Shown one piece after another: positions 16,926-25,589 of a DNA stretch of 64,000 nucleotides. Below the pieces are notes generated by a model. It saw only the letters and a list, made by a program, of their open reading frames with translations. It was not told the origin of the DNA and did not search any database. Source of the DNA: Pseudoduganella umbonata (lineage in GTDB: Bacteria > Pseudomonadota > Gammaproteobacteria > Burkholderiales > Burkholderiaceae_D); contig NZ_JACHXS010000001.1 of assembly GCF_014192225.1 (NCBI RefSeq), positions 336,440 through 400,439 of the forward strand, given 5' to 3'. A program made the translations under genes and the position numbers. Within the stretch, counting starts at the first letter, position 1. Each line of letters starts with the position of its first letter.

Positions 16926-19900
16926 TCAGGCGACGGTGAACGGCGCGGTGCCGGTCTGGCCGATTAGCTCGGCCATGTTCAGGCCGTCGATCCCGGCGGC
17001 GGCGAGGTCGGCCGCATCGACGTTGAAGTACACGTCGGTCATCGATACTTGCTGCCCGTTGACGACGGCGCTGCTGCGCTCCAGGTGCAGGTTGCCGCTG
17101 GCGTCCACGAACGGCAGTTCCTCGTACGACACCGTCAGCGACGTCACGCCGGCCTGGGCCAGGGTGACCAGTTCGCCCGCGTCGGTGACGCCGTTGCTGT
17201 TGGCGTCCCGCCACAGCGTCAGCGTATCGAACTGCGCGTCGCCGGCCGTCACGAAGCCGTCGCCATTGCTGTCGAACGACGACAGTTTCGCGAAGCCGCT
17301 GCCCTTGGTGGCGCCGCCGAACAGTTCGGAGATGTCGTCGATGCTGCCGTTGCCGTTCGTGTCGATCGCCAGGAACGCGTCGCCGGAAGACAGCCAGCCG
17401 GACTTGATCGCGCTGCCGGTGCCCAGCAGGTCGAAGCTGCCGGCGAAGTCGCCGCGGGCGATCGTCTGGATGCCGTTGCCGTCGAGGTCGATGGCGATCG
17501 GCGTGATCGCCGCATCCCAGCTGCGGTCGTTCTCGCCGGACGACAGGAACGTCGCATCGGTCTGCGTCAGGCCGACCTTGCTGATGCCGTCGCCCTTCAC
17601 ATCGCTGTCTACCAGGTCGTTCGTGCCGGTGTTCTGCACGCCCCACTTCCAGTCGTTCATCGAGTAGGTGTAACCCTTCGAGTCGGTGAAGTAGACGTTG
17701 CTCTTGTCGAATTTCAGGTAGTAGCTGCCCGGATCGAGGTTGCTGAACGCGTAGCTGCCCGTGCTGGTGGTGGTGGTCACGGCCACCTGGGTGTTGGTGG
17801 TGGCGTTGAACAGCATGACCTTGATCTTGCCGATGCCTTCCTCGCCCAGGTCCTGCACGCCGTTGTGGTTCCCATCGCGCCATACCTTGTCGCCGATGCT
17901 GGCCTTGCGGTACAGGCCCGCGTCCACGTCGGTCTTCAGCTCGCCGGCGGCCAGCTTGAACACGCCGCTGCCGGCGACCGTCGTCGAACCGGACAGGTTC
18001 GTGAAGTCCGAATCCGTGCTGTCCAGGCCCACGTTCGCCTTGGTCGTGAAGTAGCCGGTCGGACGCGTCACTTCGACGCTGTAGGAACCGGCGGCGAGTT
18101 TGTCGAAGGCATAGGTACCGTCGGCCGTGGTGACCGTGGTGGCTTTCAGTACGTGGTTGGCGTCGTACAGCTTGACGGTCGCGCCGCCGATGCCGGCTTC
18201 GCCCTTGTCCTGCACGCCATCGAAATCGCTGTCTTCCCACACGGTGCTTCGGATGCCGGTCTGCGTCAGGCCGGCGTCGAGCGAGGTTACCGCTTCGCCT
18301 GCCTTGACCGTCACGGAGCCCAGGCTGCCGTTGGCGGCGGCGTTGCTGTCGTAGCTGCCGCTGGTGGCGTACTGCTTGGTGACACCGTAGCCGTCCGGCG
18401 TCTTCATGCCGACACTGTAGGTGCCGGCCGCCACGCTGAACTTGTAGTTGCCGTTCGCATCGGTCTTCGTGGTGGCGACGACGGCGCCGCTGGCGTCGGT
18501 CAGCGTCATGACCACGTTGGCCACGCCGCACTCGCCGCTGTCCTGGATGCCGTCGGCATCGCTGTCCAGCCAGACGCGGTCGCCGATCGAGCCCTTCTGC
18601 GCCACGCCGGCGTCGACCGACGTGTTGTTTTCGCCGGAAACCAGCGTCACCTTCTGCGACAGGCCAGTGGCGTCGATGTCGGAGTCCAGCGCATCGTTGC
18701 TGCCGGCATTCTGCTTCGTCACGTAGTAGCCGGTCGGCAGTGCCGTCGTGTCGAACTTCACGCTGTAGGTGCCCGGCTTCAGGCCGGTGAACGCGTAGTC
18801 GCCGCTGGCATTGGTGATGGTGGTGGCGATCGCGGTGCCGGTCGAGTCCAGCAGCGTGACCTTGGCGCCCTGGACGCCGCTTTCGCCGGTCTCCTGGATG
18901 CCGTCGCCGTCGCAGTCGAACCACACCTTGCTGCCCAGCGAGGCGGTGCGGTACACGCCCGCGTCGGCCGGATCGATGGTGGTGCCCGCGGTCACGGCGA
19001 ACGTGGCGGACGTGCCGCTCGCGTCGACGTCGCTGTCGAGCGAATCGCTGCCGGTGTTCTGACTGGTAAACACGTAACTGGCGGGCTTGGCCACCTGCAC
19101 CGAGTAGTTGCCCACGGCGGTGGTGAACGTGTAGTTGCCCAGCGTGTCGGTGGTGGCGGTGGCGACCTTGTTGCCCTTGGCATCGATCAGCGACACGGTG
19201 GCGCCGGCCACGCCGGCTTCGCCGCTGTCCTGTACGCCGTTGGCATTGCTGTCTTCCCAGACGGTGCTGGCGATCTTGCCGAGCTGCGTGTTGGCCGGCG
19301 CTTCGAACACGGCGTTCTGGCCGGAAGACAGCGTCACCTGGGCGGTGCTGCCGTTGCCGGCGGCGAACGTCACGCCTTGCGGCAGCGTGGCGGCATCGAA
19401 TTTCAGGCTGTAGGTGCCCGGCTTCAGGTCGCCGAACTGGTAGTGGCCAGCGGCATCGGTGCGCGCGGTGGCGACGACGCCGCCGTTCGCGTCGAGCAGC
19501 GAGACCGAAACATTGCCGATGCCGCTCTCGCCGGCGTCGAGCGTGCCGTCGCCGTCGGTATCGTTCCAGACGGTGCTGGAAATGCTGGCATGGCGGTACA
19601 GGCCGGCGTCGGCGGTGTCGTACACATCGCCCTTGGCCACCGTGATGCCACCGGTCAGGCCGCTGGCATCGATGTCGCTGTCCACGGCGCCGTTCGAACC
19701 CACGCCCTTGTCGGTGGCGATATAGCCTTTCGGCGCGGTGATCGCCACGGTGTAGGTGCCGGTGCCGATCGAGAAGCTGTACTGGCCGTTGGCGTCCGTC
19801 TGGGTGGTCGTGATGACGTTGCCGGCAGCGTCGCGCAGGTCGACGCTGACATTGGCGATGCCAGCTTCGCCGGCATCCTGGATGCCGTTGCCGTTATTGT

Positions 19901-20666
19901 CTTCCCAGACGGTGTCGCCGATCTTTGCCAGCGTGGGCGCGCCGCTGCCCGGATTGCCTGGTTCTTCCGGCGTGATTTCCGGCACGGGAACCTTGAACGA
20001 CAGGTAGTTCGTGGCCACGCTGGTGTCCTGCGCGCCGGTACCGGTCGTGCCGCCGTTGTCGCGCACGTGGAAGCCCAGCTCGACGATGCCGCCCGACGTC
20101 GCGCCCGGCACGAACGACAGCTTGCCCGCGGCGATATCGGCGGCGGCAATCTCGCTGCCCTTCGTGACGGCCGCGCCATTCAGCAGGATCGTGCCGTCGG
20201 CCGGCAGCGATTCGACGATGATCGACTGGAAGGCATGTCCTTCGACCGCGTCCACGAAGCCGAAATCGGCAGTGCCCAGCACCACTGGTTCGCGGTTCGC
20301 CAGGTCGAAGTCGCGGTCGGCGCCGGCCGGCGCATCGTTGACCGGATCGACGACCACGCGGATTTCCAGCGTCAGGTAATTACCGTTCGCCTTGTCCTCG
20401 ACAAGGAACTGGTACGTATAGAATTCGCCGTTGTAGTCCTTCTCCCAGCCGCCTGGACGGACGTACAGGTGTTCGCTGTCGCTCATGCCGAGCAGTGGCG
20501 TATCGCCGCTGGCCCATTCGCCGTTCGGCAGTTCGGTCTCGTACATCTCGACGGTCAGGGCGGTGCTCGTCCGGTATCCGGCCTGGGCCAGGATGTCGCG
20601 CAGTGAAACGGTCGACGAGGTGTCTTCGTCGACGTGAATGGTGCTGAAGAGTGCGATATCGCTCAT
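16926..20666 (-). CDS. large SdrD-B-repeat surface or secreted protein
   Basis: A 1246-residue protein with no N-terminal signal peptide. After a cadherin-like N-terminal part (residues 1-240), seven SdrD-B/Cna-B-like repeats of about 112 residues run from about 245 to 1030. Each opens with a variant of IGDxVWxDxxxNGxQDxGExG. The C-terminal 200 residues carry calcium-binding loops (DTNGNGSIDD, DSNGDGFVTAGD, DANSNGVTDAGE) like those in type I secreted proteins. Missing signal peptide plus this C-terminus suggests type I secretion and a role in adhesion or matrix, but no transporter genes are adjacent. It probably heads a transcript including the PEP-CTERM gene. Confidence 0.85.
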   Translation of the reverse strand: MSDIALFSTIHVDEDTSSTVSLRDILAQAGYRTSTALTVEMYETELPNGEWASGDTPLLGMSDSEHLYVRPGGWEKDYNGEFYTYQFLVEDKANGNYLTLEIRVVVDPVNDAPAGADRDFDLANREPVVLGTADFGFVDAVEGHAFQSIIVESLPADGTILLNGAAVTKGSEIAAADIAAGKLSFVPGATSGGIVELGFHVRDNGGTTGTGAQDTSVATNYLSFKVPVPEITPEEPGNPGSGAPTLAKIGDTVWEDNNGNGIQDAGEAGIANVSVDLRDAAGNVITTTQTDANGQYSFSIGTGTYTVAITAPKGYIATDKGVGSNGAVDSDIDASGLTGGITVAKGDVYDTADAGLYRHASISSTVWNDTDGDGTLDAGESGIGNVSVSLLDANGGVVATARTDAAGHYQFGDLKPGTYSLKFDAATLPQGVTFAAGNGSTAQVTLSSGQNAVFEAPANTQLGKIASTVWEDSNANGVQDSGEAGVAGATVSLIDAKGNKVATATTDTLGNYTFTTAVGNYSVQVAKPASYVFTSQNTGSDSLDSDVDASGTSATFAVTAGTTIDPADAGVYRTASLGSKVWFDCDGDGIQETGESGVQGAKVTLLDSTGTAIATTITNASGDYAFTGLKPGTYSVKFDTTALPTGYYVTKQNAGSNDALDSDIDATGLSQKVTLVSGENNTSVDAGVAQKGSIGDRVWLDSDADGIQDSGECGVANVVMTLTDASGAVVATTKTDANGNYKFSVAAGTYSVGMKTPDGYGVTKQYATSGSYDSNAAANGSLGSVTVKAGEAVTSLDAGLTQTGIRSTVWEDSDFDGVQDKGEAGIGGATVKLYDANHVLKATTVTTADGTYAFDKLAAGSYSVEVTRPTGYFTTKANVGLDSTDSDFTNLSGSTTVAGSGVFKLAAGELKTDVDAGLYRKASIGDKVWRDGNHNGVQDLGEEGIGKIKVMLFNATTNTQVAVTTTTSTGSYAFSNLDPGSYYLKFDKSNVYFTDSKGYTYSMNDWKWGVQNTGTNDLVDSDVKGDGISKVGLTQTDATFLSSGENDRSWDAAITPIAIDLDGNGIQTIARGDFAGSFDLLGTGSAIKSGWLSSGDAFLAIDTNGNGSIDDISELFGGATKGSGFAKLSSFDSNGDGFVTAGDAQFDTLTLWRDANSNGVTDAGELVTLAQAGVTSLTVSYEELPFVDASGNLHLERSSAVVNGQQVSMTDVYFNVDAADLAAAGIDGLNMAELIGQTGTAPFTVA

Positions 20667-21039
20667 GCAGTGTGCTCCGATGTCCGGCTGCGCATTGCTT
20701 GGATGGCGCGGCGGACGGGGTGACCCTGGGAGGCGGTACAGGTGCTTGGTACAGCTTCTGCCGGGAAAGGTGCCGGGCGGGGTTTTGATGCCGCTCAGCT
20801 ATTTATGTTGCTCATTCTACAGCACTTTGATCCAAATAGTAACAACAGTAAATAAATGTTTGGTAATTGCAAAAATAGTTTCATTTGATTTATTGAATGT
20901 GTTGCGTCCAGGACGAAAAGCGTCGTGACGTTGCATGAGTAGCATGACTGGGGAGCCAAAAATGGAATGGGGAAAGTTAGTGCCTTGACGAAATGTCATC
21001 TGGCCGTCATCATCGGTCCTTTGACCGTCGAGCGAACCC
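20667..21039. other. 373-bp divergent intergenic region
   Basis: No gene is supported. Bases 20810-20905 are strongly AT-rich compared with the flanks and contain the best promoter candidate for the SdrD-repeat gene. Nothing else recognisable was seen, apart from the leader of the HTH gene at 21040. Confidence 0.5.
20814..20842 (-). promoter_or_regulatory. candidate promoter of the SdrD-repeat gene
   Basis: On the minus strand TTACTA (20842-20837) and TAGAAT (20819-20814) are 17 bases apart in an AT-rich block about 150 bp upstream of the start codon. Confidence 0.4.
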
Positions 21040-21624
21040 ATGGCACTCCTGACCGTTACCGAAGCCGCCCGTCTTGCGCGCCGCAGCCGCGCTTCCATCT
21101 ACCGCGACCTGGAAAAGGGCCGGCTGGAAAAGGTGTTCACGGCCGACGGTGCGCTGAAGATCGACTCCGCCGCGCTGGCGCGGGCTTACGGCCAGATCGG
21201 CCGGCGCGAGGAACCGGGTGCGCCGGGCGCATCGCCGGCGGCGACCGACATGGCGATCCAGGCGGTATTGCGCCAGGTCGACGGTGCGGCGCCGGTAGCC
21301 GGGCAGGTGGCGGGGCAGGTTGCGGAAAGCGCCGAGATGGCCGTGCTGCGCGAGCGCCTGGCAGCCTGCGAGCACCGCATCGTGCTGCTGGAACGAATCG
21401 CCCAGCTGGAAAAGGCCGCGCGGCAGGCGGCCGACGTGACGTGGCGTGCACGCCTGCAGGGCAAGGAAGAAGTGATCAGTGCATTGACGATGGCGCTGGC
21501 CCGGCCGGAGCCCCAGCCGCTTCCGCAGCCACGCGCGCTGCCGCAGTTGCCGGGCCTGCCGCGCGACGATGCATGGCCGACCTGGCACCACACGCCGGGC
21601 GGCGAAAAACGCGCCATCAATTGA
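21040..21624 (+). CDS. helix-turn-helix DNA-binding protein with coiled coil
   Basis: A 194-residue protein. Residues 1-50 form a MerR/excisionase-type helix-turn-helix (LTVTEAARLARRSRASIYRDLEKGRL). Residues about 95-160 are predicted coiled coil (MAVLRERLAACEHRIVLLERI). The tail is Pro-rich. This layout, a small wHTH plus a helical region, is seen in plasmid replication or partition accessory proteins and in uncharacterised chromosomal proteins. No plasmid or phage genes accompany it here, so I make no functional call. It converges on ppk2. Confidence 0.65.
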   Translation: MALLTVTEAARLARRSRASIYRDLEKGRLEKVFTADGALKIDSAALARAYGQIGRREEPGAPGASPAATDMAIQAVLRQVDGAAPVAGQVAGQVAESAEMAVLRERLAACEHRIVLLERIAQLEKAARQAADVTWRARLQGKEEVISALTMALARPEPQPLPQPRALPQLPGLPRDDAWPTWHHTPGGEKRAIN

Positions 21625-21719
21625 GCGGTGACGGCCGGGTGCTATCGCAGCAAGCGGCCTGCTTGACCTGCATGCGGCGTTGCCCTGGCATTGCCGCGAT
21701 CACCCGGACGTAAAAAGCC

Positions 21720-22640
21720 TTAGTAAATCTCCGGCACGATGATCTCGGCCGGTACCGGGCGGCGCACGTAGTCCTCGTGGTATTCGCGCTCCGGCAGCGC
21801 GATGGCCGGCCGTTCCACTTCCACGTACGGAATCTGCGCCAGCAGGTGGGCGATGCAGTTCAGCCGCGCCTTTTTCTTGTCCACGCCCTGCACCACCCAC
21901 CACGGCGCCTCGGGGATGTGGGTGCGCTCCAGCATGATTTCCTTCGCCTTCGTATATTCTTCCCAGCGGCGGCGCGATTCCAGGTCCATCGGCGACAGCT
22001 TCCACTGCTTCAGCGGATCGTGGATGCGCGACAGGAAGCGGGCATTCTGTTCCTCGTCCGAGATCGAGAACCAGTACTTGATCAGCTGGATGCCGGAACG
22101 GGCCAGCATCCGCTCGAACCCGGGCACGGTCTGGAAGAATTCCTCGTACTCTTCGTCGGTGCAGAATCCCATCACCCGTTCGACACCGGCGCGGTTGTAC
22201 CAGCTGCGGTCGAACAGCACGATCTCGCCGGCCGCCGGCAGGTGGCAGACATAGCGCTGGAAATACCACTGCGTGCGTTCGCGGTCGTTCGGCGCCGGCA
22301 GGGCGACCACGCGGCAGACGCGGGGATTCAGGCGCTGGGCGATGCGCTTGATCACGCCACCCTTGCCGGCCGCGTCACGGCCCTCGAACAGGATCACCAC
22401 GCGGTGGCCCGTGTGGACCACCCAGTCCTGCAATTTCACCAGCTCGGCCTGCAGCCGGAACAGCTCGCGGAAATAGGCGCGGCGCGCATCCTTCTCCTCG
22501 TCGCTGCGGCCTGCCTGCGGCAGCAGCGTGTCGGGATCGAGATCGCGGTCGTCCAGTTCCAGTTCCAGCTCCTCGTCGTAGCTGTCGTCGATGTCGCGCT
22601 GCACGCGGTGGCTGACGTCTTGCGGGTCGTTCTGCAACAT
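21720..22640 (-). CDS. ppk2: polyphosphate kinase 2
   Basis: A 306-residue PPK2-family enzyme that transfers phosphate between polyphosphate and nucleoside diphosphates, usually favouring GTP or ATP formation. Walker A is FEGRDAAGKGG at 85-95. Walker B with its DRSWYNRAG motif is at 144-152. A lid region follows with KQWKLSPMDLESRRRW. The first 50 residues are acidic and probably disordered. Single-domain length fits class I. It lies 44 bp downstream of a patatin gene on the same strand, so the two are probably co-transcribed. Confidence 0.93.
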   Translation of the reverse strand: MLQNDPQDVSHRVQRDIDDSYDEELELELDDRDLDPDTLLPQAGRSDEEKDARRAYFRELFRLQAELVKLQDWVVHTGHRVVILFEGRDAAGKGGVIKRIAQRLNPRVCRVVALPAPNDRERTQWYFQRYVCHLPAAGEIVLFDRSWYNRAGVERVMGFCTDEEYEEFFQTVPGFERMLARSGIQLIKYWFSISDEEQNARFLSRIHDPLKQWKLSPMDLESRRRWEEYTKAKEIMLERTHIPEAPWWVVQGVDKKKARLNCIAHLLAQIPYVEVERPAIALPEREYHEDYVRRPVPAEIIVPEIY

Positions 22641-22684
22641 TCGGTACTCCGGCTACAAGGGATGATGGTGCCGCAGTCTACGGA

Positions 22685-23758
22685 TCAAACGTGACAGGCC
22701 GATGACTCGCGGCGTTCGGTGACGATGTCGGCGGCGAAGATGCGGGCCGGGTCGAGCGTGGTCCTGTGCCCCAGGTCGCGGCCGTGCTCGCGCAGCCATG
22801 TTTCGGCCGCCTCGACGCCTTGCGCATGCAGCGATTCCAGGAAAGGCAGCTCGGAATTGAACTTGCTCGATATGCCGCTGTCGACGAGCGTATCGAGTCC
22901 GCTGATCAGGTGCAGGCGGGTGGCACTGGCGGCCACGCGCGCCGCCCGTTCTTCCTCGGCGAGATGCTGGATATGGTACAGCGAGCTGATTTCCCGGACG
23001 AACGCGATATTGAACGCGATTTCATTCGAGCGGTTGGCGATGTCGGCCTGGCTGCGCGGCAGGTCGCTACGGTTGATCGGGTTGATCTGCACGACGATCA
23101 CGTCGCGCGCCGGCCGTTCGAGCAGCGGGAACAGGGGCGGGTTGGCGACATAGCTGCCGTCCCAGTAGACCTCGCCGTCGATTTCCACGCCGGCGAAAAC
23201 GGTCGGCAGGCACGCCGAGGCGATCAGCCGCTGTACGTCGAGCTCCTTGCGCGTGAAGATCTTGCCGGTACCGGTGCGCACGTTGGTGGCGCCGATGAAC
23301 AATTCGAATTCCTCGCAGCCGCGCACCCGTTCGAAGTTGATCATCGTCGCGAGGAACTGCTTCAGTGGGTTGATGGTGACGGGCAGGTTGGCCACCGGGC
23401 CGATGATCGCCCCCATCATTTCCATCAGGTGATACGCCGGCGTGTAATCCATCACCCACCGGCCGGTGAGGCGGTCGACGGGCGACCGTTGCAACGGGCT
23501 CATCAGCGATACCTTGCCCAGCGTGGTCCAGAAGCGGCGCAGCGCGGCCTGCGCGCCGCGCCGGCCGCCGCCGAAGGCATGGCCGTCGGCCATGACCACG
23601 GCATTGATGGCACCGGCGCTGCTGCCGGTCAGCGAATCGATGACGAGGTGCTCTTCGTCGAGCAGCCGGTCCAGCACGCCCCAGGTAAAGGCGCCGTAGG
23701 TGCCTCCGCCCTGCAGGGCGAGGCTGACTGTTTTATTGGTGGTGATCAGCAATTGCAT
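22685..23758 (-). CDS. patatin-like phospholipase / esterase
   Basis: A 357-residue patatin-fold serine acyl hydrolase. The oxyanion loop is QGGGTYGAF (16-24), the nucleophile elbow is GSSAG with Ser47, and the catalytic Asp is Asp200 in YWDGSY, making a complete Ser-Asp dyad. There is no signal peptide, so action is probably cytoplasmic or at the inner membrane. The start at 23758 gives the normal short lead before the first beta strand. It precedes ppk2 in a likely two-gene transcript. Related Burkholderiales patatins are often found near polyhydroxybutyrate genes, but nothing in this window proves that substrate. Confidence 0.87.
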   Translation of the reverse strand: MQLLITTNKTVSLALQGGGTYGAFTWGVLDRLLDEEHLVIDSLTGSSAGAINAVVMADGHAFGGGRRGAQAALRRFWTTLGKVSLMSPLQRSPVDRLTGRWVMDYTPAYHLMEMMGAIIGPVANLPVTINPLKQFLATMINFERVRGCEEFELFIGATNVRTGTGKIFTRKELDVQRLIASACLPTVFAGVEIDGEVYWDGSYVANPPLFPLLERPARDVIVVQINPINRSDLPRSQADIANRSNEIAFNIAFVREISSLYHIQHLAEEERAARVAASATRLHLISGLDTLVDSGISSKFNSELPFLESLHAQGVEAAETWLREHGRDLGHRTTLDPARIFAADIVTERRESSACHV

Positions 23759-23874
23759 TCCCCTTCGAAGTAGCTGGGCCAGGAACGGCCCCTGCCAACA
23801 CTGTAGGGGGTTTCGCGAACTTCCGGCGCTACGGATCAGCCGGCGGCACGCATGGCGCCGCCGGCCAGGGGCCG

Positions 23875-25206
23875 TCAGGCCGGTTTCGGCGTATTGCGTG
23901 CGCCGGCATGCACCAGCAGGATCGCCAGGCCGGCGATGGCGGCCGGAATGCCGAGGATCGCGATCACGGCGGAGAAGCCCCAGCCCATCGACAGCAGCAC
24001 GCCGCCGAGGAAGGAGCCGAGGATGCTGCCGAAGCGGCCGATGCCCAGCATCCACGAAACGCCGGTGGCGCGCACCGCCGTGGGGTAGCAGGCCGGGGCG
24101 AAGGCCGTCATGCCGGTCTGGGCGCCGTTCATGCAGAAGCCGGCCAGCATCACGAAGAGCGTGAACATCGCCGAGTGGATGTCGCTGGCCGCCAGTGCCA
24201 GGATGAAGATGGCGCCGCCGCCGTAGGCCAGCCCGATCACGCGGTTGGCGCGCCAGCGGTCCATGTAGAAGCCGACGACCAGTGCGCCGACGGTACCGCC
24301 CAGCTGGAACAGCGCGGTCAGGCTGGCGGCCCGTTCGATCGGCAGGCCGGCATCGCGGATCAGCGTCGGCAGCCAGCCGCCCAGCAGGTAGATCACCAGC
24401 AGCCCCATGAAGTACGTGGTCCACAGCGACAGCGTCATCGATTTATACGTGGGCGAGACCAGCGTGGCCACCGGGTGGCCGGCCGCCACCGGCGGTTCGC
24501 TGACGTGGAAGCGGGTCGTGTCGGTGAAGTCGCCGCCGCACACGCGGCGCAGCGTCTGCGCGATCCTTGCCGGCGCCATCTTGCGCACCACCATGAAGCG
24601 CGCCGATTCCGGCAGCAGCCACATGTAGATTGGCAGGCACAGCAGGGGGATCGCGCCGCCCACCATCAGCATGGTGCGCCAGCCGTACGTCGGCAGCAGC
24701 GCCGCCGCGGCAAAGCCGATCAGCGCCGAGCCCAGGTTAAAGCCGGTAAACATCACCGCCAGCAGCGTGCTGCGCGAGCGCTCCGGCACGTATTCGGACA
24801 GCAGCGTGGTGCAGCACGGCATTGCGGCGCCCAGGCCCAGGCCGGTCAGGAAGCGCAGCAGGCCGAGCACGACGATATTGTCCGCGGCCGCGCTCAGCAG
24901 GTTGAAGATGCCGAACAGCGCCACGGCGCCGAGCAGCATCCGCTTGCGTCCCCAGCGGTCCGACATGGGGCCGACGAACAGCGCCCCGATGGCCAGGCCG
25001 ACCGGGGTGGCGCTCATCGCCACCCCGAACGCGGTACGCGAAATGCCCCATTCGGCAATGATGTCCGGGGCCAGGAAGCCCATGATCGCCACGTCCATGC
25101 CGTCGGTGGCGACGATCAGGAAGCAAAGGCCGAGCAGCAGCCACTGGTATCTGGACATGCTCCGGCAATTGATGTGGTCCCGGACGTCCAGCGCTTGATG
25201 TTCCAT
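23875..25206 (-). CDS. MFS transporter, aromatic acid:H+ symporter (AAHS) type
   Basis: A 443-residue, 12-helix major facilitator. The first helix contains ATDGMDVAIMGFLAP, with the Asp that is typical of the AAHS group (PcaK, BenK). The helix 2-3 loop is GPMSDRWGRKRMLL. The central loop and the pattern LPESARFMVV also fit. It probably imports an aromatic or other organic acid with protons. The start at 25206 is before MEHQALDVRDH, a normal cytoplasmic lead. Its promoter has a palindromic operator filling the spacer, so it is probably substrate-induced. No catabolic gene is adjacent. Confidence 0.85.
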   Translation of the reverse strand: MEHQALDVRDHINCRSMSRYQWLLLGLCFLIVATDGMDVAIMGFLAPDIIAEWGISRTAFGVAMSATPVGLAIGALFVGPMSDRWGRKRMLLGAVALFGIFNLLSAAADNIVVLGLLRFLTGLGLGAAMPCCTTLLSEYVPERSRSTLLAVMFTGFNLGSALIGFAAAALLPTYGWRTMLMVGGAIPLLCLPIYMWLLPESARFMVVRKMAPARIAQTLRRVCGGDFTDTTRFHVSEPPVAAGHPVATLVSPTYKSMTLSLWTTYFMGLLVIYLLGGWLPTLIRDAGLPIERAASLTALFQLGGTVGALVVGFYMDRWRANRVIGLAYGGGAIFILALAASDIHSAMFTLFVMLAGFCMNGAQTGMTAFAPACYPTAVRATGVSWMLGIGRFGSILGSFLGGVLLSMGWGFSAVIAILGIPAAIAGLAILLVHAGARNTPKPA

Positions 25207-25366
25207 GCAGTCTCCTTGATGCGTACTTGGTGAATCCCCGGGCGCGCGGACGCCGCTTTCTTCGTTCCGATGCCCGCCGCAAGGGGCACGCAGGACCGTC
25301 TTCGACCGGGTCGATAACGTTGCGGCCCCGGCCGGCCGCAACGGCGATGGCGGGAGACGCGCGCCA

Positions 25367-25395
25367 ACTATACTGAACGGCCGTTCGGTTAGCAA
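25367..25395 (-). promoter_or_regulatory. MFS promoter with embedded TetR-type operator
   Basis: On the minus strand TTGCTA (25395-25390) and TATAGT (25372-25367) are exactly 17 bases apart. The spacer is almost entirely the palindrome ACTGAACGGCCGTTCGGT (25372-25389), with a perfect 12-base core at 25375-25386. A bound repressor would block RNA polymerase directly. Confidence 0.7.
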
Positions 25396-25589
25396 TCGTT
25401 TGTGCGGTGATCGAACAGTTTTTGTGACAGGGCCGGGATGGTGACGTTTCGCCAAGGCTCCCGGCCAGGCGTTGTACGACTGCATCACCCGGGACATTTT
25501 CGGCCCCGGCAGACGGCGATTCGCGCATTGATGTGCGGCAACAATGTAAAGTTCAGGACATATTTACTGTTCGCTGCTGTCACAATCAC

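Noticed and set aside
17800..19930. Regular DNA repeats that could suggest a CRISPR or satellite array
   Set aside because: The period (about 340 bp) and divergence match the seven protein repeats of the SdrD-B gene. There are no short identical repeats with spacers.
17049..20606. Plus-strand open frame of 1185 codons opposite the SdrD-repeat gene
   Set aside because: It is the antisense of a GC-rich repeat gene. It has low-complexity Arg/Gly/Val composition and no ribosome site. The minus-strand protein has clear repeats and calcium loops.
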